DNA from: Steromphala cineraria
Lineage: Eukaryota > Mollusca > Gastropoda > Trochida > Trochidae
Assembly (NCBI GenBank): GCA_916613615.1
Contig: OU744725.1
Coordinates: 10,832,708-10,896,707 of the forward strand
Direction: 5' to 3'
DNA length: 64,000 nt
The position numbers were made by a program, and so were the translations under genes. This document shows positions 23,401 to 34,864 of the stretch, one piece after another. The number at the start of each line of letters is the position of its first letter. Positions within the stretch are counted from its first letter, which is position 1. Under the pieces are notes generated by a model. It was not told where the DNA came from. It saw only the letters and a program-made list of their open reading frames with translations, and did no database searches.

Positions 23401-24557
23401 GTAGATAGTTATCAATGTTGGTCTATCTTCCTCAAAACCAGTACCCAATGCCATGTCTGCAACTTTTGTATCATTAAATCAAGAAATTGAGAATTATAAC
23501 TGGACTTTGCAAAGAGTTCTTTTGCCTATTACCGTAATTAATTAACTATGAATGTTAAAGTATGAGGGTAAAGTATCAAAAGAGTAATCAAAGTTCCTCT
23601 CGATACTCCTACATTAGACTATTCTCTCTAGGACTGTGTGCTATTCCACGACACCGTCTACAACAACATCCTGTACGGAGACCTCAGTGGGTCAGAGCAG
23701 GACGTGCATGAAGCCGCAAGAATGGTTGAGTTGCACGACTCCATCATGACCCGATTTCCCAAACGGTACGAGACCCAGGTTGGAGAGAGAGGTCTGAAAC
23801 TGTCGGGCGGGGAGAAGCAGAGGGTCGCTATCGCTCGTACCATCCTGAAGGATCCTCCAATCATCATCTATGATGAGGCCACATCGAGCCTCGATACCAT
23901 CACAGAACAGGTGAGTCATCTGCCTCGTTAGATCTCTGAGAAGCTTTATCTCATTAGGTCTCAATTGTAGGTGCTTCTGCATATCAGTTCAAATAGCTGA
24001 TAAACAATTATTTTCTTTCAAACTTATTTTCAAACCAGATTATTTGTTATTTTAGAGAAATAGTTTATAAAGATATGTGAAATGTTTTTTTGACATTGAT
24101 AAATTCTAAATAGAATATCTTGATATCCCCATGACCTTCGTAAGAACATTTCTGTCCTCCCTGTAAAGTGCCAAGCAATTTGTCATTTACTTTGACATAT
24201 TTTGTGCATAATGATGTTTACTTTAACCTTGGGAAATCTATCTATCTATCATGTTTTATTTTGTGATTTAATTTCCTATCAAATTATCCCTCTCATTTTC
24301 TACAGAATATCCTATCAGCCTTGAGACAGGTGACGAAGGGTAAGACGACGGTTGTGATCGCTCATCGCCTATCAACGGTGGTTGACGCAGATGAGATCAT
24401 GGTGCTGGAACAAGGCCGTGTGGCTGAGCGGGGAACACATCACAGTCTACTAGCGGACCCCAACAGTATTTACAATCAGCTGTGGACAAAACAGAGCCAG
24501 GTCTCACTCAATCCTGAACCAAAGGAGGAGACGACAGAGGATAGAAAGACAGAATAA
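14419..24557 (+). CDS. ABCB7: Mitochondrial iron-sulfur cluster ABC transporter ABCB7
   Basis: Complete model of 14 phase-consistent coding exons: 14419-14580, 15574-15648, 16024-16227, 17046-17175, 17978-18164, 18304-18385, 20104-20192, 20612-20699, 21145-21319, 21754-21911, 22106-22269, 22520-22649, 23632-23910, 24306-24557 (724 aa; human about 752). ABCB7 is a half-transporter of the mitochondrial inner membrane exporting a glutathione-linked sulfur/Fe-S precursor needed for cytosolic Fe-S proteins. The N-terminus is basic and Ser/Arg-rich (transit peptide), followed by the transmembrane domain (about residues 110-430) with the family signature KVAQNSIRR and [15 protein letters not shown]. 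The nucleotide-binding domain has Walker A GGSGSGKST (Lys about 506, split by intron 11), ABC signature LSGGEKQ (about 605), Walker [11 protein letters not shown] (Asp about 629) and H-loop [12 protein letters not shown] (His about 661). The start is the first ATG of exon 1. It is divergent from UPRT and convergent with EEF1AKMT1. Introns hold several MITEs. The C-terminus ends in [10 protein letters not shown], without the Cys-rich tail I recall for mammals. Confidence 0.95.
16405..16927. mobile_element. MITE with TACCGGGAATTCCCG termini
   Basis: In ABCB7 intron 3. The ends are inverted repeats of about 21 bp (TACCGGGAATTCCCGTATTTA at 16405 and its reverse complement ending at 16927); the outermost GGGAATTCCC is itself palindromic. 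Related GTATTTAAACC...GGCTTAAATAC words recur inside. The ends begin and finish with TA, so a TA duplication is possible. No coding capacity. Confidence 0.6.
17300..17640. repeat. Dispersed intronic repeat (GACCTTGACCTTGG type)
   Basis: ABCB7 intron 4 contains two tandem diverged copies of a unit with the words TTTCACATGTGCAT, ATCATAAGACCTTTC, GAGGTCAT and GACCTTGACC/TTTGG. A further piece of the same family lies in intron 9 (21360-21440). The repetition within and between introns marks an interspersed repeat; its class is unknown. Confidence 0.6.
17703..17758. repeat. Short inverted repeat, GTCTATAAGGCGA type
   Basis: GTCTATAAGGCGA (about 17704) and TCGCCTTATAGAC (about 17746) face each other across about 30 bp in ABCB7 intron 4, forming a hairpin-like miniature element. 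Confidence 0.5.
18386..19740. other. ABCB7 intron 6, left part
   Basis: No exon or RNA gene supported. It has a less AT-rich patch (18880-19100 and 19370-19520) that includes GAGTTATCTCCCTTGCCC, a word often seen in molluscan repeats. A 109-codon frame at 19336-19665 has no recognisable domain. Confidence 0.4.
19744..19882. repeat. Perfect 62-bp inverted repeat (hairpin)
   Basis: Left arm 19744-19805 and right arm 19821-19882 are exact reverse complements over 62 bp, separated by 15 bp, in ABCB7 intron 6. A smaller CGAGTTTGATAT/ATATCAAACTCG inverted pair is nested within each arm. The transcript would form a very stable stem-loop. The lack of any mismatch implies a recent origin or ongoing correction. 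Confidence 0.9.
21360..21440. repeat. Second copy of the GACCTTGACCTTGG repeat
   Basis: Begins about 40 bp after the exon 9 donor of ABCB7. Shares CATGTGCATCTATCAT, GATAAGACCTTT and GACCTTGACCTTGGCG with the repeat at 17300. Confidence 0.6.
22733..23194. mobile_element. Second TTAA MITE family (AGTGAAACAGAGTAT ends)
   Basis: A 462-bp element in ABCB7 intron 12. It is flanked by TTAA (22729-22732, 23195-23198) with 15-bp terminal inverted repeats, AGTGAAACAGAGTAT on the left and AGAGACACAGAGTAT read inward from the right (13/15 identical). Different sequence from the AGGGGCAG family but the same target choice. Non-coding. Confidence 0.65.
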
Positions 24558-25850
24558 GAGGGGAGAACAAATAATTCAATGTAGGATTTAGTGGGGGGTA
24601 CAAACAAGGGCATATTATTTTATTTTTACAAGGACGCACAAAAAGGCAGCTTTCTTTAATGTCATAATCGTGTAATCAGGAGTTTGATGATGTATGTTAT
24701 ATATGATGGTTTATGTAGTAAGTTTTGGGACATACACTGATTCAGGTAGCAATATAGAGACTTAGAACTGACACAAATGGATAAAGAGTGTCAAAGTATG
24801 TGACGAACTGTTTGAGAGGCCACAAGAAATTGGAAGCATATAGAATATTTGGCTTTATTGATGATCAACAGTTTTTTTTTCATCCTTGAAATAGTTTTAG
24901 AAATATGCTTATATTAAAAGAGCCATAAAAAAAGAACAAACTTTGTGAAACAAAGAAGTCAATCATCCATAAATCCATGCCTTCTCAAACTACTATACAA
25001 GATGTATGAAATGAAATCTTTTAGATTTTGTGCCAGTGAACAAAACGATGAAACTTTTGTGAAATATTTCATGTATAGTATAGGGAACAGGATAACCACA
25101 TTTCAACTGTTCTAGTTGAACAACCAGGAAATGAAAACATATGGTCTAATTTGAGCAGTTCTTGCAAAATGTTGCAAATGTGAAGTGCTTTCCAATCCTT
25201 AAAAAGAGGAGGATAACCATCATAAACCCATATGGTCAGACCCGGGGAACAGGAGGGGCAGAATTTTGCAGTTACTTATTTCTAAACCTTGTGTGAGTTG
25301 TAAGAAAACTCGCACTTGTTTATCAAGTACAAACAAAACAAGTTGCTTAAGATAAAGGGTAACAATTTAGATTCAAAATTTAGATAAGAAAATGATCTTC
25401 ACAATAAGGTTGGTCCAACACTTTAAATATCTTATCTCAAAAGCTTAAATGCATGATGATCTGGTAAAAATAAATCCCAAGTAGAGTGTTGATCAAATGA
25501 AGGTTCTTGTGTGTTTAGCAGTAAGGGGAGACAACTGCGTGTTATTGGCTGTGAGGTTTATTATGTGGGTTATAATACAAGAGTGATTGGCTTCTTGTTT
25601 TGTGTGAATGAGATTTTATTATGTAGCTCATTTTATTTATTCAATGTGTGCAAGTGTGAGAGAATACTACAGTTGTAAAATTTATTTTTAAGGAAAAGAA
25701 TTTATCATTGATATGATATGTTTTACAATTTTAGTCTGTACAAACAAGATATTGTGAAATTGTAATGTTTAAAAGTGTTAACTTTTCAATGAATAACCAG
25801 GAAAATAATTCATCAATCAATAAACATTATGTTAAATATGTGTAAAGGTT
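24558..25850 (+). other. ABCB7: ABCB7 3' untranslated region (approximate)
   Basis: Sequence after the stop. A poly(A) signal AATAAA at 25819-25824 is a plausible end; another is at 26115-26120. The true cleavage site cannot be fixed without transcripts. Confidence 0.4.
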
Positions 25851-26619
25851 TTATGGTATTCAGACTTATAATGGCATAATGACATGTAACAAACAGATAG
25901 ATGTATCAAGATTAATTTTAAAACAATGTACTTTCAGTCTTTTTTATATCCTAACTTTGTGTAAACAAATAATATATATTTCTTATTAAAAACAAGTAAA
26001 TCATGTTATTGTTAATGTTATTGTTCAAACATTCTTCTTGAATCATGAGAATGTAAATGATGTAGCCTATATAAGAAAAAATCTTTTGGTTTTGGAAGAT
26101 AAATGGACCTAGAAAATAAACAGTTTATCTATCTTAAACTGTGTTCAGTGTGTTGTGTCTTGTAATTTAAATTACTGAAAATTTTCAAAAGCATCACAAT
26201 TACTTGCATGATGAAATCACTAATTTAGATAAGGAAATAATATAACTGAGGAAAGTTTTTGACATGATGATATGATACACTTTGATGAGGAAAGGAAATT
26301 TTTTTGTTTTTAATTGACAACATGGCTTTGAAAGGATAAGGAAAGTTTAAAAAAGAACCTTAAAAACTCCAGGACCAACTGAACTCAGTGTTCTGAGTGA
26401 GGTTCCTTGCAATACTAGAGTATCTACTCATTAGTAGCAAGTACTAGTAGTTCTTATTGAGGTCAAAAATAGCAATCAATGAGAACCCATACCTATCGGC
26501 CTTTGGTTCTATTGAGCGAAATATATAAACAAGACAAAACACATAATGCAATTATAATTTAATAATTTTTTAAAGATGTTTAGACTTATAATCATCGTCC
26601 ACGATTCCATTACATGTGA

Positions 26620-26957
26620 GGTGAGGGAAGTTTATATTTGTTTATTGCAGAGACATCTCTAGTCAAGGGCACCTAACTCTGCAGAGTTTCGTAACATCAC
26701 GGTTCACCACCACACTCCATTTATCATTCTTGGTCAGCAAACTTCATAGAAATCTCTGTATGAGTTGAAATCAAGCTGACATTATATTTCAACATACCTT
26801 CTACAGTTTTGGTATTTCATAAATTTGAAAATCAATTTTCAAAACTGTTTCCACTTCTTTGGAACTTTTAATTCTCTGTTCATTTTAAGAGTCCCATCTC
26901 ATGGTCTTTCATAATTTGAAGTTTTTGATAAAACGTATTACCTCTCCTAGCACTTTA
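26620..26957 (-). other. EEF1AKMT1: EEF1AKMT1 3' untranslated region (approximate)
   Basis: Minus-strand sequence after the stop; TTTATT at 26641-26646 is an AATAAA on the transcribed strand. The ABCB7 and EEF1AKMT1 3' ends therefore approach within roughly 1 kb. Confidence 0.35.
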
Positions 26958-28761
26958 TCAAACTTTCTCCAACAGTTTGCTTTCATAGTTTGTGAAACAT
27001 CGAAACTCATTTTGTAATCCATTTGAATGTTTAGGTTGGAAAGCACACACTTTGACGTTGAGAAGTTTTTCAGCACTCTCTTCCATCACACCACCTAAAA
27101 TAGACACAAACAATGCAAGAGGGACTTGAAGTAAACCATAAATTCTTTAAAAGTAAGAAGAAAACTGTGAAACTTTATGTCTGTTTACAATAATTTTTTT
27201 TTATCTTTTTGATGTTTTGGATTAAATTATTAACATTGTTGATTGTCAGCTGGATCACATTTCTCACAAAAATTGGATTAAGTGGTTTGATTTTCATTTT
27301 CATTTATATATAAGTTTTAGGCAGAAAGCAGATTTATAATGGCAAAAAATGTATTTCTACTAAATTATTGGGTTAATATGTTTGTCACTTACATCGTTGA
27401 ATCTCAAGATGTCTAGGAATGATAGTTTAACAACTATTGCTGTATTTGTTTTCTATTCAGTTCAAACTTTTGTTGAAGAAGCTTGACATCTGCTCACAGT
27501 TACATTTTGAAAATTTCTTAGAAGGAAAAGGTCAAAACCTACAAGAACAAGTCAAATGTACCTGTAGCTCATCAGGCTTAGTGATGATAAAACTCTAAAA
27601 CAATATACCTGTACAGAGGATAACTTTCTCTTTAGCCAGGAATCGTATCGTCATGGCAGTCTTGCAGAGACAATCCTCGTTCAAGAAAGGAGGATCTGCT
27701 ACGACAATGTCAAAACTATTTTTCCACTCTGCTGGAACTTTCAGTGGTTCATTGTAGTCATAGAACTGGAAATCCTCTCCATACATTCGGAATCTGTCGT
27801 CAAATTCAAAACACTTCACCACACACGAGTCCGGTTTGAGTTCTCGTAACTTTCTGTATGCTGTTGGGGAGCTTATGCAGGCAATTCTGTTGACAAATTT
27901 AATATAGTTGTTAATATTTGAACAGTATTTGTATCACTTGCACGAGAAGGAAGACAGTAATAGACTAAGAAATTATCTAATATCTCTCTTCAAGCAGGTT
28001 ATCTTACAATGGTGGATAAATTTACTAACTTTTCATCTTTTATAGTGAATTCATCAAAGATCTTTTCACTGAGGTGCAATCTAGTTAAACTAGCTGTAGT
28101 GTTTATGTCCCATAAGTGCTACTTTACATCTAGCCACTTACGTCCCCAGTAATCAACCAACTAGATTGACTCATGTTAATTCTTCATAAAAAAATTAGTC
28201 TGATGTAAAAAAGTAATTAAATTCTTTGTTCTTAGTTTCTTAGGAAACTGGCATGAGACTTAAGTATTTACAAAACCTGTATTTAAATCTTCGAACTCCT
28301 ACCTCCCATTTTTTCCTGCAACCTGAAGCGCCTCTTCTGCTAATCTGGTTGCCGTGGCGTCGTCATACCAAAATTGACTCAGTTGCTATTGAAACAGAAT
28401 AGAATATCATTCAAACCTTTCATATATGATAAATGGGTCAGTTACCATCAATTATTTTGTCGAGGCTCAACAAAAGACATCTAACAATTGAAACAAAAGT
28501 AAAAATAAACATACTTAAATTTTCAAGCAGAAGTTTGAGAATGAACTGAATTTTTTCTGATGGGATAAAATAATCTAAGACATCAGAACATTCTTTGATA
28601 ATAATTCTCACCCAGTTTTCCTCAGGGACAAATTCCTCCACATTCCCTGACAAGGCCTCCTCCAACTTGCGATTCTGTTCGGCCCTGTCGCCGTAGAACT
28701 CCTGTAGCGCTGCCAGGGCTGCTGATGAGAGTTGGGGGGCGTCGTCGTCTGAATCACTCAT
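26958..28761 (-). CDS. EEF1AKMT1: EEF1A lysine methyltransferase 1
   Basis: Complete gene in four phase-consistent exons: 28761-28612, 28385-28303, 27886-27609, 27094-26958 (215 aa; human about 214). This family (formerly N6AMT2) is an S-adenosylmethionine-dependent methyltransferase that methylates a lysine near the N-terminus of elongation factor 1A in the cytosol. The N-terminus reads MSDSDDDAPQLSSAALAALQ, as in vertebrate orthologues. Further conserved blocks are QLSQFWYDD, the adenine-methyltransferase-like catalytic motif DPPF (residues about 142-145, in DIVVADPPFLNEDC) and the terminal NEFRCFTNYESKL. DPPF replaces the DPPY of mammals, a tolerated variant in this class. The start is the first ATG of the exon. 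It is convergent with ABCB7. Confidence 0.95.
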
Positions 28762-31570
28762 GGTGCCAAGCTTCTGTAGACAATGTAGACATACATGTGA
28801 GAGATTTAACCTGTTTCAGTCAATCTTTAAAATTACGTATTATCACCTAAATTCTTGTTTTCTTGAATTTCCAAATAAAGTAAAAATTATGTTTTCAGTT
28901 TGTTTTTAAGTCGCAATGTTTTCTGGTTAGAACTAAGATAATAATTGTTTCATCATGTGTTGTTTTTTTGTTATTTTCAGTATCATTAGCCTCAGCTAGA
29001 CTGTCAAAAACATTTTTAACCACGGTCATCCTACTATATTCATTGCCAGATAACGATTGTTTCAGTATGTTGCAATTTATAACTCTTACCAAAGTTTTAA
29101 ACGACAGTTCTTTAAACCAGTTCACCTACTACCAGGCTACTCGACGGTAAAGACAGAAGCCTATTTCTTGTTGTCTGAATTAGGCCCACATGTATTAGTG
29201 TATAATGTATTTCTTACTTGTATGTATAATTAAGTCTGTTATAAAAAGTTGACCACAGACTTGCACGGTACTGTAGCCAGCTTTTTAATATAATCTTTCA
29301 TTGATATTTTTTGTTTGTAAAAGTATTACTTTCATTGGATAATACTGACCACCTTCAAATTTCTATGTATATATGTTTCTAGCAAGTTAGGTGTCAACAC
29401 AATCAAGGACTTACAATCAAAACACAACACTAGTGTAAACAGGAACCACGTGTTTAGCATATCGAAAATTTGGATTGGCAAAAAGAAACGGAAACGGATT
29501 TAGAGTTATTTTCAGTCGTTGTAATAATTGAGTGCTTCTTTTATCATTTCAAGATATTTTCTTCTTATCATGGATGGTGAAAATTAACGGACAAGAACTT
29601 GTTTGCAACACTCTGAATAATGAGAAAAGGATTGATGAATCATTATAGTAGTTGCTTTGATGTTGTATATGTGAACTTTTATGATGGATGGTATTTATAT
29701 ATAAGCGTAACCAGTTATTTCTTTAAATGAATTAATATAAACCAAACTTGGCGTAGGGATAGAATAACGTTTTAATAATAACATAAGTTTGAATTAAATA
29801 AAAATAATGATATTGAAATTATGTTTAATTAAAGAATTATGTTTAACTTTAAAACACACACCCTCTAATAAATAAAATCGATTTCTTTCTCTGCGATTGT
29901 TTGCTTGAGGTCCTACAAATATATTTTTACACACCATAAAATATTTTTGAATATTCAATGTCTTTATAGGTCTATCAATTATGATACTTTAAAAAAAATA
30001 ATGTACCACATGTGAAATGCAATTTTGACCCTGTAATTAAGAGGGGGTACGGTAGCATTATTTTTTACACAATTTTCTAAAAAGATCACCCAACTAGGTT
30101 GTCATGTTCATCGTCATTGTTTACCAAGTAATTCTTGCCCTGACTTTGCGGTTGGAAGACCTATATAAAAATGCATTCAAATAAAGAGGAATTTATCAAG
30201 TTGTACATGTTAATAAATAGGTTTTTACGATAAAATATATTGTATGGCTACTTATTAGCTAGAGATGAGTAAAATTCATCAACAGACATTTAGATTTTAA
30301 AAAACAAACAAATACAAACTGTCATGTTTGAAGGGTTAAATGAAGAAAACCGAAAAGTCTTAGATATTAGATTAACAGGTAAATGAACAGTTTTGAATGA
30401 TTGATAATTAAAAATAACTTAAATTTTGGTTATTTGTGATTAAAAAGAATTTTCGGTGATTAAGTGCAAAAGCACTCTTTTCAATTGTCAATTATTGGTT
30501 ACATGAAGTTTTCCTCACATCAACAACGAAAGATGTGTAAATGTCTGTAGTTGGACGCATATTTTGAAACCCATGTCTTTGACGATATTCAATGTTCTAT
30601 ATTTGTAATTATTGCCAAATCTTTTATGTTATTATTTATGTAAATGTACATAACAGTTACAACATTGTATGGTTAATAATAAAAAAAATGGCAATGTTGT
30701 TTGACAGAATTTCAATACATATCATCCATTGAGTAAGTTACAAATGTTCTTTATATAACGAAAGTGAAACATAAGATGTCATTGATGAATATAGCTAGAT
30801 CATAGGTCAGACTTCCATATAGGTACAGTATAAGTATAGTATACGTTGTGGTAAGACGAGATACGATACGCCCTTTGTTTACATCGATTTCTTTAAATAG
30901 AAGTTAAGAAGCACGATTGTGACGTTAGCAGAGAGAAATTGTTTTAATGAAACCACGAGACAATATTTACAATGGGATCATTTTCACATTGTGAAATCAA
31001 TTGCATCGCTCTGATGAAAGGATAACCTTTATTTTATAGAGATAAAAAAATATTTATTTCACAATGGCGACGTTTTGGCATAGATTAGAGTACAGTTTTC
31101 AATCATGAGATTAATGACACAATATAAAGAATGACTTGGATCAAACATCAAAACTGCTCTGAACAAAACAGATTAGGGATAATGAACTTATGATCTTTTG
31201 GTTGACATTTAATCTGTGCCTCAAAGTAAAGTAGATTATTATCTATTTATTAACCTTTGTTGTCCAGTAAATATAACTTTTTTTATCATGCCCCTTTAAG
31301 CTTATATTGATTGTCTAGAGATAGAATAAGTAATATCGTACAGTTGACAGAAACATGTGTCAGTTATCCCACAAACGATTTAATATTCTAAAATCTGCAG
31401 TTGTTTATGACATAAGCAAAAACGTTTTTGTTTCCAACAATTGCAGCTATTGAAGAGACATTATCTGGCAATGGCGTCACTACTTATAATCTAGCAAAAA
31501 AAAAAACCATGCAAATCCATTATACAACATCAGCATAAATAATTGGAATAGTCATTAGGGGAAAAAATCA
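28762..31570. other. Intergenic, EEF1AKMT1 to mucin-like gene 1
   Basis: AT-rich with no supported gene. The first hundred bases should hold the EEF1AKMT1 promoter, but no clear core motif stands out. GCCCCTTTAA at about 31290 resembles the right end of the AGGGGCAG MITE, without a recognisable partner. Confidence 0.4.
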
Positions 31571-31760
31571 TGACAGACAGACAGATAGAATATTTTATTA
31601 ACGTCTCAAAAGTGTAGTACATCCAATCGCTCAGCGATTTATGAGAGACAATATACATATGATAAAATTTCTAAAATGCGTAGGGGACAAAAATGTCAGT
31701 AAAACATATATACACAAAAAAAGTTATGGATTATATAAAAGGTGAACAAATCGTTACTTC
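31571..31760 (-). mobile_element. Possible LINE/SINE 3' tail with (CAGA)n
   Basis: Read on the minus strand, the segment ends GAGACGTTAATAAAATATTC followed by (TCTG)n (31572-31586). An AATAAA next to a short tandem tail is typical of non-LTR retroelement 3' ends in molluscs. No protein remnant is seen. Confidence 0.4.
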
Positions 31761-32125
31761 ACGGACTACGATTACGATTTAAAACAATCCGCGGGTCGTT
31801 GAATCCCTTATCAGTCCTATCGGGGTAGTTTTATGGATACCAAATAAAATTAAAAAAGACGCAGTGATGCATTCTATTATTTACCCAAAACTTTTATCTA
31901 GAACAACTAAAATGTTATTATCACAAACATATTTGAATATAGGTATGAAGTTATCATGTAATAATTATATATAAGTATAAACAGGGAGGTACTTTTGTTT
32001 CAATAAACACTACCTGATAGGACTGTCCCTTTAACTCTTGATCCGCGACTATCATGTTAAAATTGCTTACCCTTTTCGGGTGGAATCCATGCAAAAAAAA
32101 CCTCATACCCTCCTAGCTATAAGGT

Positions 32126-32203
32126 CCCGATGTCTGAGTGGGTAAATTGTTAGAACAGTCAGTGCAGGCAATTGCTTCCGACCCTGGCAAGAGATTCGAC
32201 CAA
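32126..32203 (+). repeat. tRNA-like SINE head (degenerate)
   Basis: Contains an A-box-like TGTCTGAGTGG (32131-32141) and a B-box-like GATTCGACC (32193-32201) at spacing suited to a class II (Leu/Ser-like) tRNA, followed by an A-rich stretch. No acceptor stem closes, so it is not a functional tRNA gene; a tRNA-derived SINE remnant is the likelier reading. Confidence 0.35.
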
Positions 32204-32525
32204 AAAAAGTACAAAAATGTAATTATTGCAGAAGGTTTGATAAAAAATATAACAACGTTGTTGGTAAGTATTATTTGTCAAGCACATGGTTTATCATGTA
32301 TTATTTATGTAAATAGTATGTGTACACAATTGCCATTCTCAATTATCAAATTGCATTCAACATTTGATAATTCTGTAAATCAGTGTTTCGTAGGTAATTT
32401 TAAAGTAGTTAATTTTTAATTACTTGTTGACATAAGTTAAACAAAGTAAAAGAAATTATGACGAAACACGTTACAGTGTATATTTCCCTTACATCGGGGT
32501 GTGCAGCATGATAGTGACACCCCTA

Positions 32526-32603
32526 TGACGTCACGCAAGGGTATAAATAAGAGCTGGCTACCAGGACAATAATCATTATCAGTGAACGTGAACATTTAAC
32601 AAG
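32526..32603 (+). promoter_or_regulatory. CRE-TATA promoter and 5'UTR exon of mucin-like gene 1
   Basis: Perfect CRE TGACGTCAC at 32526-32534 and TATAAATA at 32542-32549. Transcription should start about 30 bp later, giving a short leader exon ending at 32603 with a consensus donor (AAG/gtaagag). The matching acceptor (gtttcag) is at 34857, eight bases upstream of the coding ATG. Gene 2 has the same arrangement at 36326. Assignment to gene 1 is inferred from order, spacing and the paired architecture. Confidence 0.55.
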
Positions 32604-34069
32604 GTAAGAGGTTTTCTGTTTACACCTATTGCTGGCTAAGTTGTTCCACCAGTAGTTTTAGTATTCTTAGATATATCTTAAATATATATCGTCTCTGATT
32701 TTCACACCCCAAAAGGACACCATTCATCGTTAGTTATCTTGCCACATAGGTTCTAAAGATAATTGCATTGAAATATGATATGATAAGAAAGTATAATTTC
32801 TTTGATCATTTAAATTTGTGACAAATCTATTAAACATAACATGATAACTGCATTACGTCATCACTTGATATAATATAATTTTTTATATGAATCTTACATT
32901 TACAATGATAGCATTTTAATCTTGCTTGCGACTGACTAATTGTTTTTCCTTTCTTGTTGGTAATGTGTGATTTAAAAAAAAACATAATTAAAATTTGATT
33001 TAATTAATACGTTCAAAATATATATATTCAAGGTAATTTTACCCACTTATACACATGTGCCATCTGATGAAATAATACGATATGCCCGGCGAAATATTTG
33101 GTTCTAAAACAATGTTCACCTTGAAGGGAAATCAATTCAGATCATTGATTCAAGACATGAGAAATTATAAGAGATATTCCTGATTATCTTTATCAAGTTC
33201 AATTTGATTGGACTACTCATATAAGAATGCAATTGTTTCAAAGGGGTTATGCAAATATCTGGAAATGTCAGACTTTCATGTCAAAGTGCAAGCAGAGATG
33301 TGATGATTTACATGCAAGCTTTGTACAAGAAAATAAAGGAATCAACTGCATATGTCTAATAATAAGCACAAATGATATGTTATATCATCTGAATTGATTC
33401 AATATGAATTTAATGCAGATTTTAAATAAAAAATTAACTTTCCTTTTATGCCGTTTCTTTCAAGAAGTTAGACTTCCTGTATGAATGCACAATTTGCATG
33501 CAGGTATTGTCTTCGGCGTGGCAAGATGGGCAAAGTACTTGACCACACATATACTTATAGTAGAATAATTTGAGCAAAATAAATGAACGAAGGGAGATAG
33601 TTTGGTGAACAACTTCACGGTGACAAGAAGTTCATTGTTTAAAGCACGAAGGTTTTAACTTGATATGATAATTTGGTAGGCGTGCTTGTCATCTCATATT
33701 ACTATTGTTTCCTCGGTTAACCTATTCAACCTATTGAACTGTCTATCATGGTAAGTTTATTTGATTAATAACCCCTGATACGCCCACCCTAATGCATGTT
33801 GAAACTTAAGTGAAAGTTCCCATAACGTGAAGTTAATATTATATTTTCGGTGAATGGTGAAAACGACTATCTTAAATACATGCATATTCTCATTCTTAAT
33901 TACTCATTTTGCGATATATGAAGGCAATGCGTTGGCTGTTGAGGCGAATCTTTTATTTGATGACTGAGGGCGACATATCCCTCATGTGACGTAGAGCTTA
34001 TTCAATTTATTTTATTGTAACAACGACTACAAATAAGTTTTAAATTATATTTTGTTTGGTATTACTTAA

Positions 34070-34425
34070 AGGGGCAGTAGCACGTTTTTAGGGGGAATAT
34101 AAGGTGATGTCAGGAAAATGAAAATTCATAGTTCCAATTGAAAGACCATATATTTGAACTAAATGGAGAAGTAATAATTCCAATTTATAGCGTAAAGTTT
34201 AGCCGTGAGATTCCTTTTTCTTACACAAAATGAATTAAAGGTGTTCACACAAAATGGCCGCCAATGGATTTTATGTGAATCTTCATACTTTGTTCCCTGA
34301 CTATGGATGATTGGCTTGTATAAGAAGATTTTTGACACTGTCAAAATAATACATTTAGCATTAACTTACAATTATCAGTGAAAATTGTAAAATATAAAAT
34401 TATCAAAAAACGTGCTACTGCCCCT
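34070..34425. mobile_element. TTAA-flanked MITE, copy 3
   Basis: A 356-bp member of the AGGGGCAGTAGCACG family, opposite orientation to the copy at 3126, flanked by TTAA (34066-34069, 34426-34429). It lies in the inferred 5'UTR intron of mucin-like gene 1. Well-preserved termini suggest a younger insertion. Confidence 0.8.
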
Positions 34426-34864
34426 TTAAAATCTGCAATAAAACTCATTGAGTTATCGTCCGAAATATTTGTGTACTATATCCATCATATAATATGTCAG
34501 TGATATCAGATAGAATCTATCATTCGTACATCGACGTATTTCTGATATGTGTACAGCTCCGTATCTCGTGACCTTTGCACTCCAGCCAATCAGCGACGAA
34601 CATTGGTGACTATTGATTTGATACCATTTTAGCTGCATGGCCTGTTTGTTTGAATCACTTTCACGTGGAGAGTCACAGGTACAGAACCTTGATGCGAACC
34701 CTGTAGGTCAGACCTCAGATCAGAAACGCAACGAGGCACGAATGATGGATTCAATTTGACTTTAGTAAGATGAGTGTGACAGAGTATGTCATGGCCATAC
34801 ACATGATATCGTCTTTACTCATCCAGATCATGATTTGTTTCATTGATATGTTTCAGAAAAGGCA

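Noticed and set aside
28895..29150. Overlapping 60- and 76-codon frames upstream of EEF1AKMT1
   Set aside because: No conserved motif, splice site or initiation context; the real start with the family N-terminus is at 28761.
32126..32203. Functional tRNA gene
   Set aside because: A- and B-box-like words exist but no acceptor stem pairs, so only a SINE-like remnant is reported.
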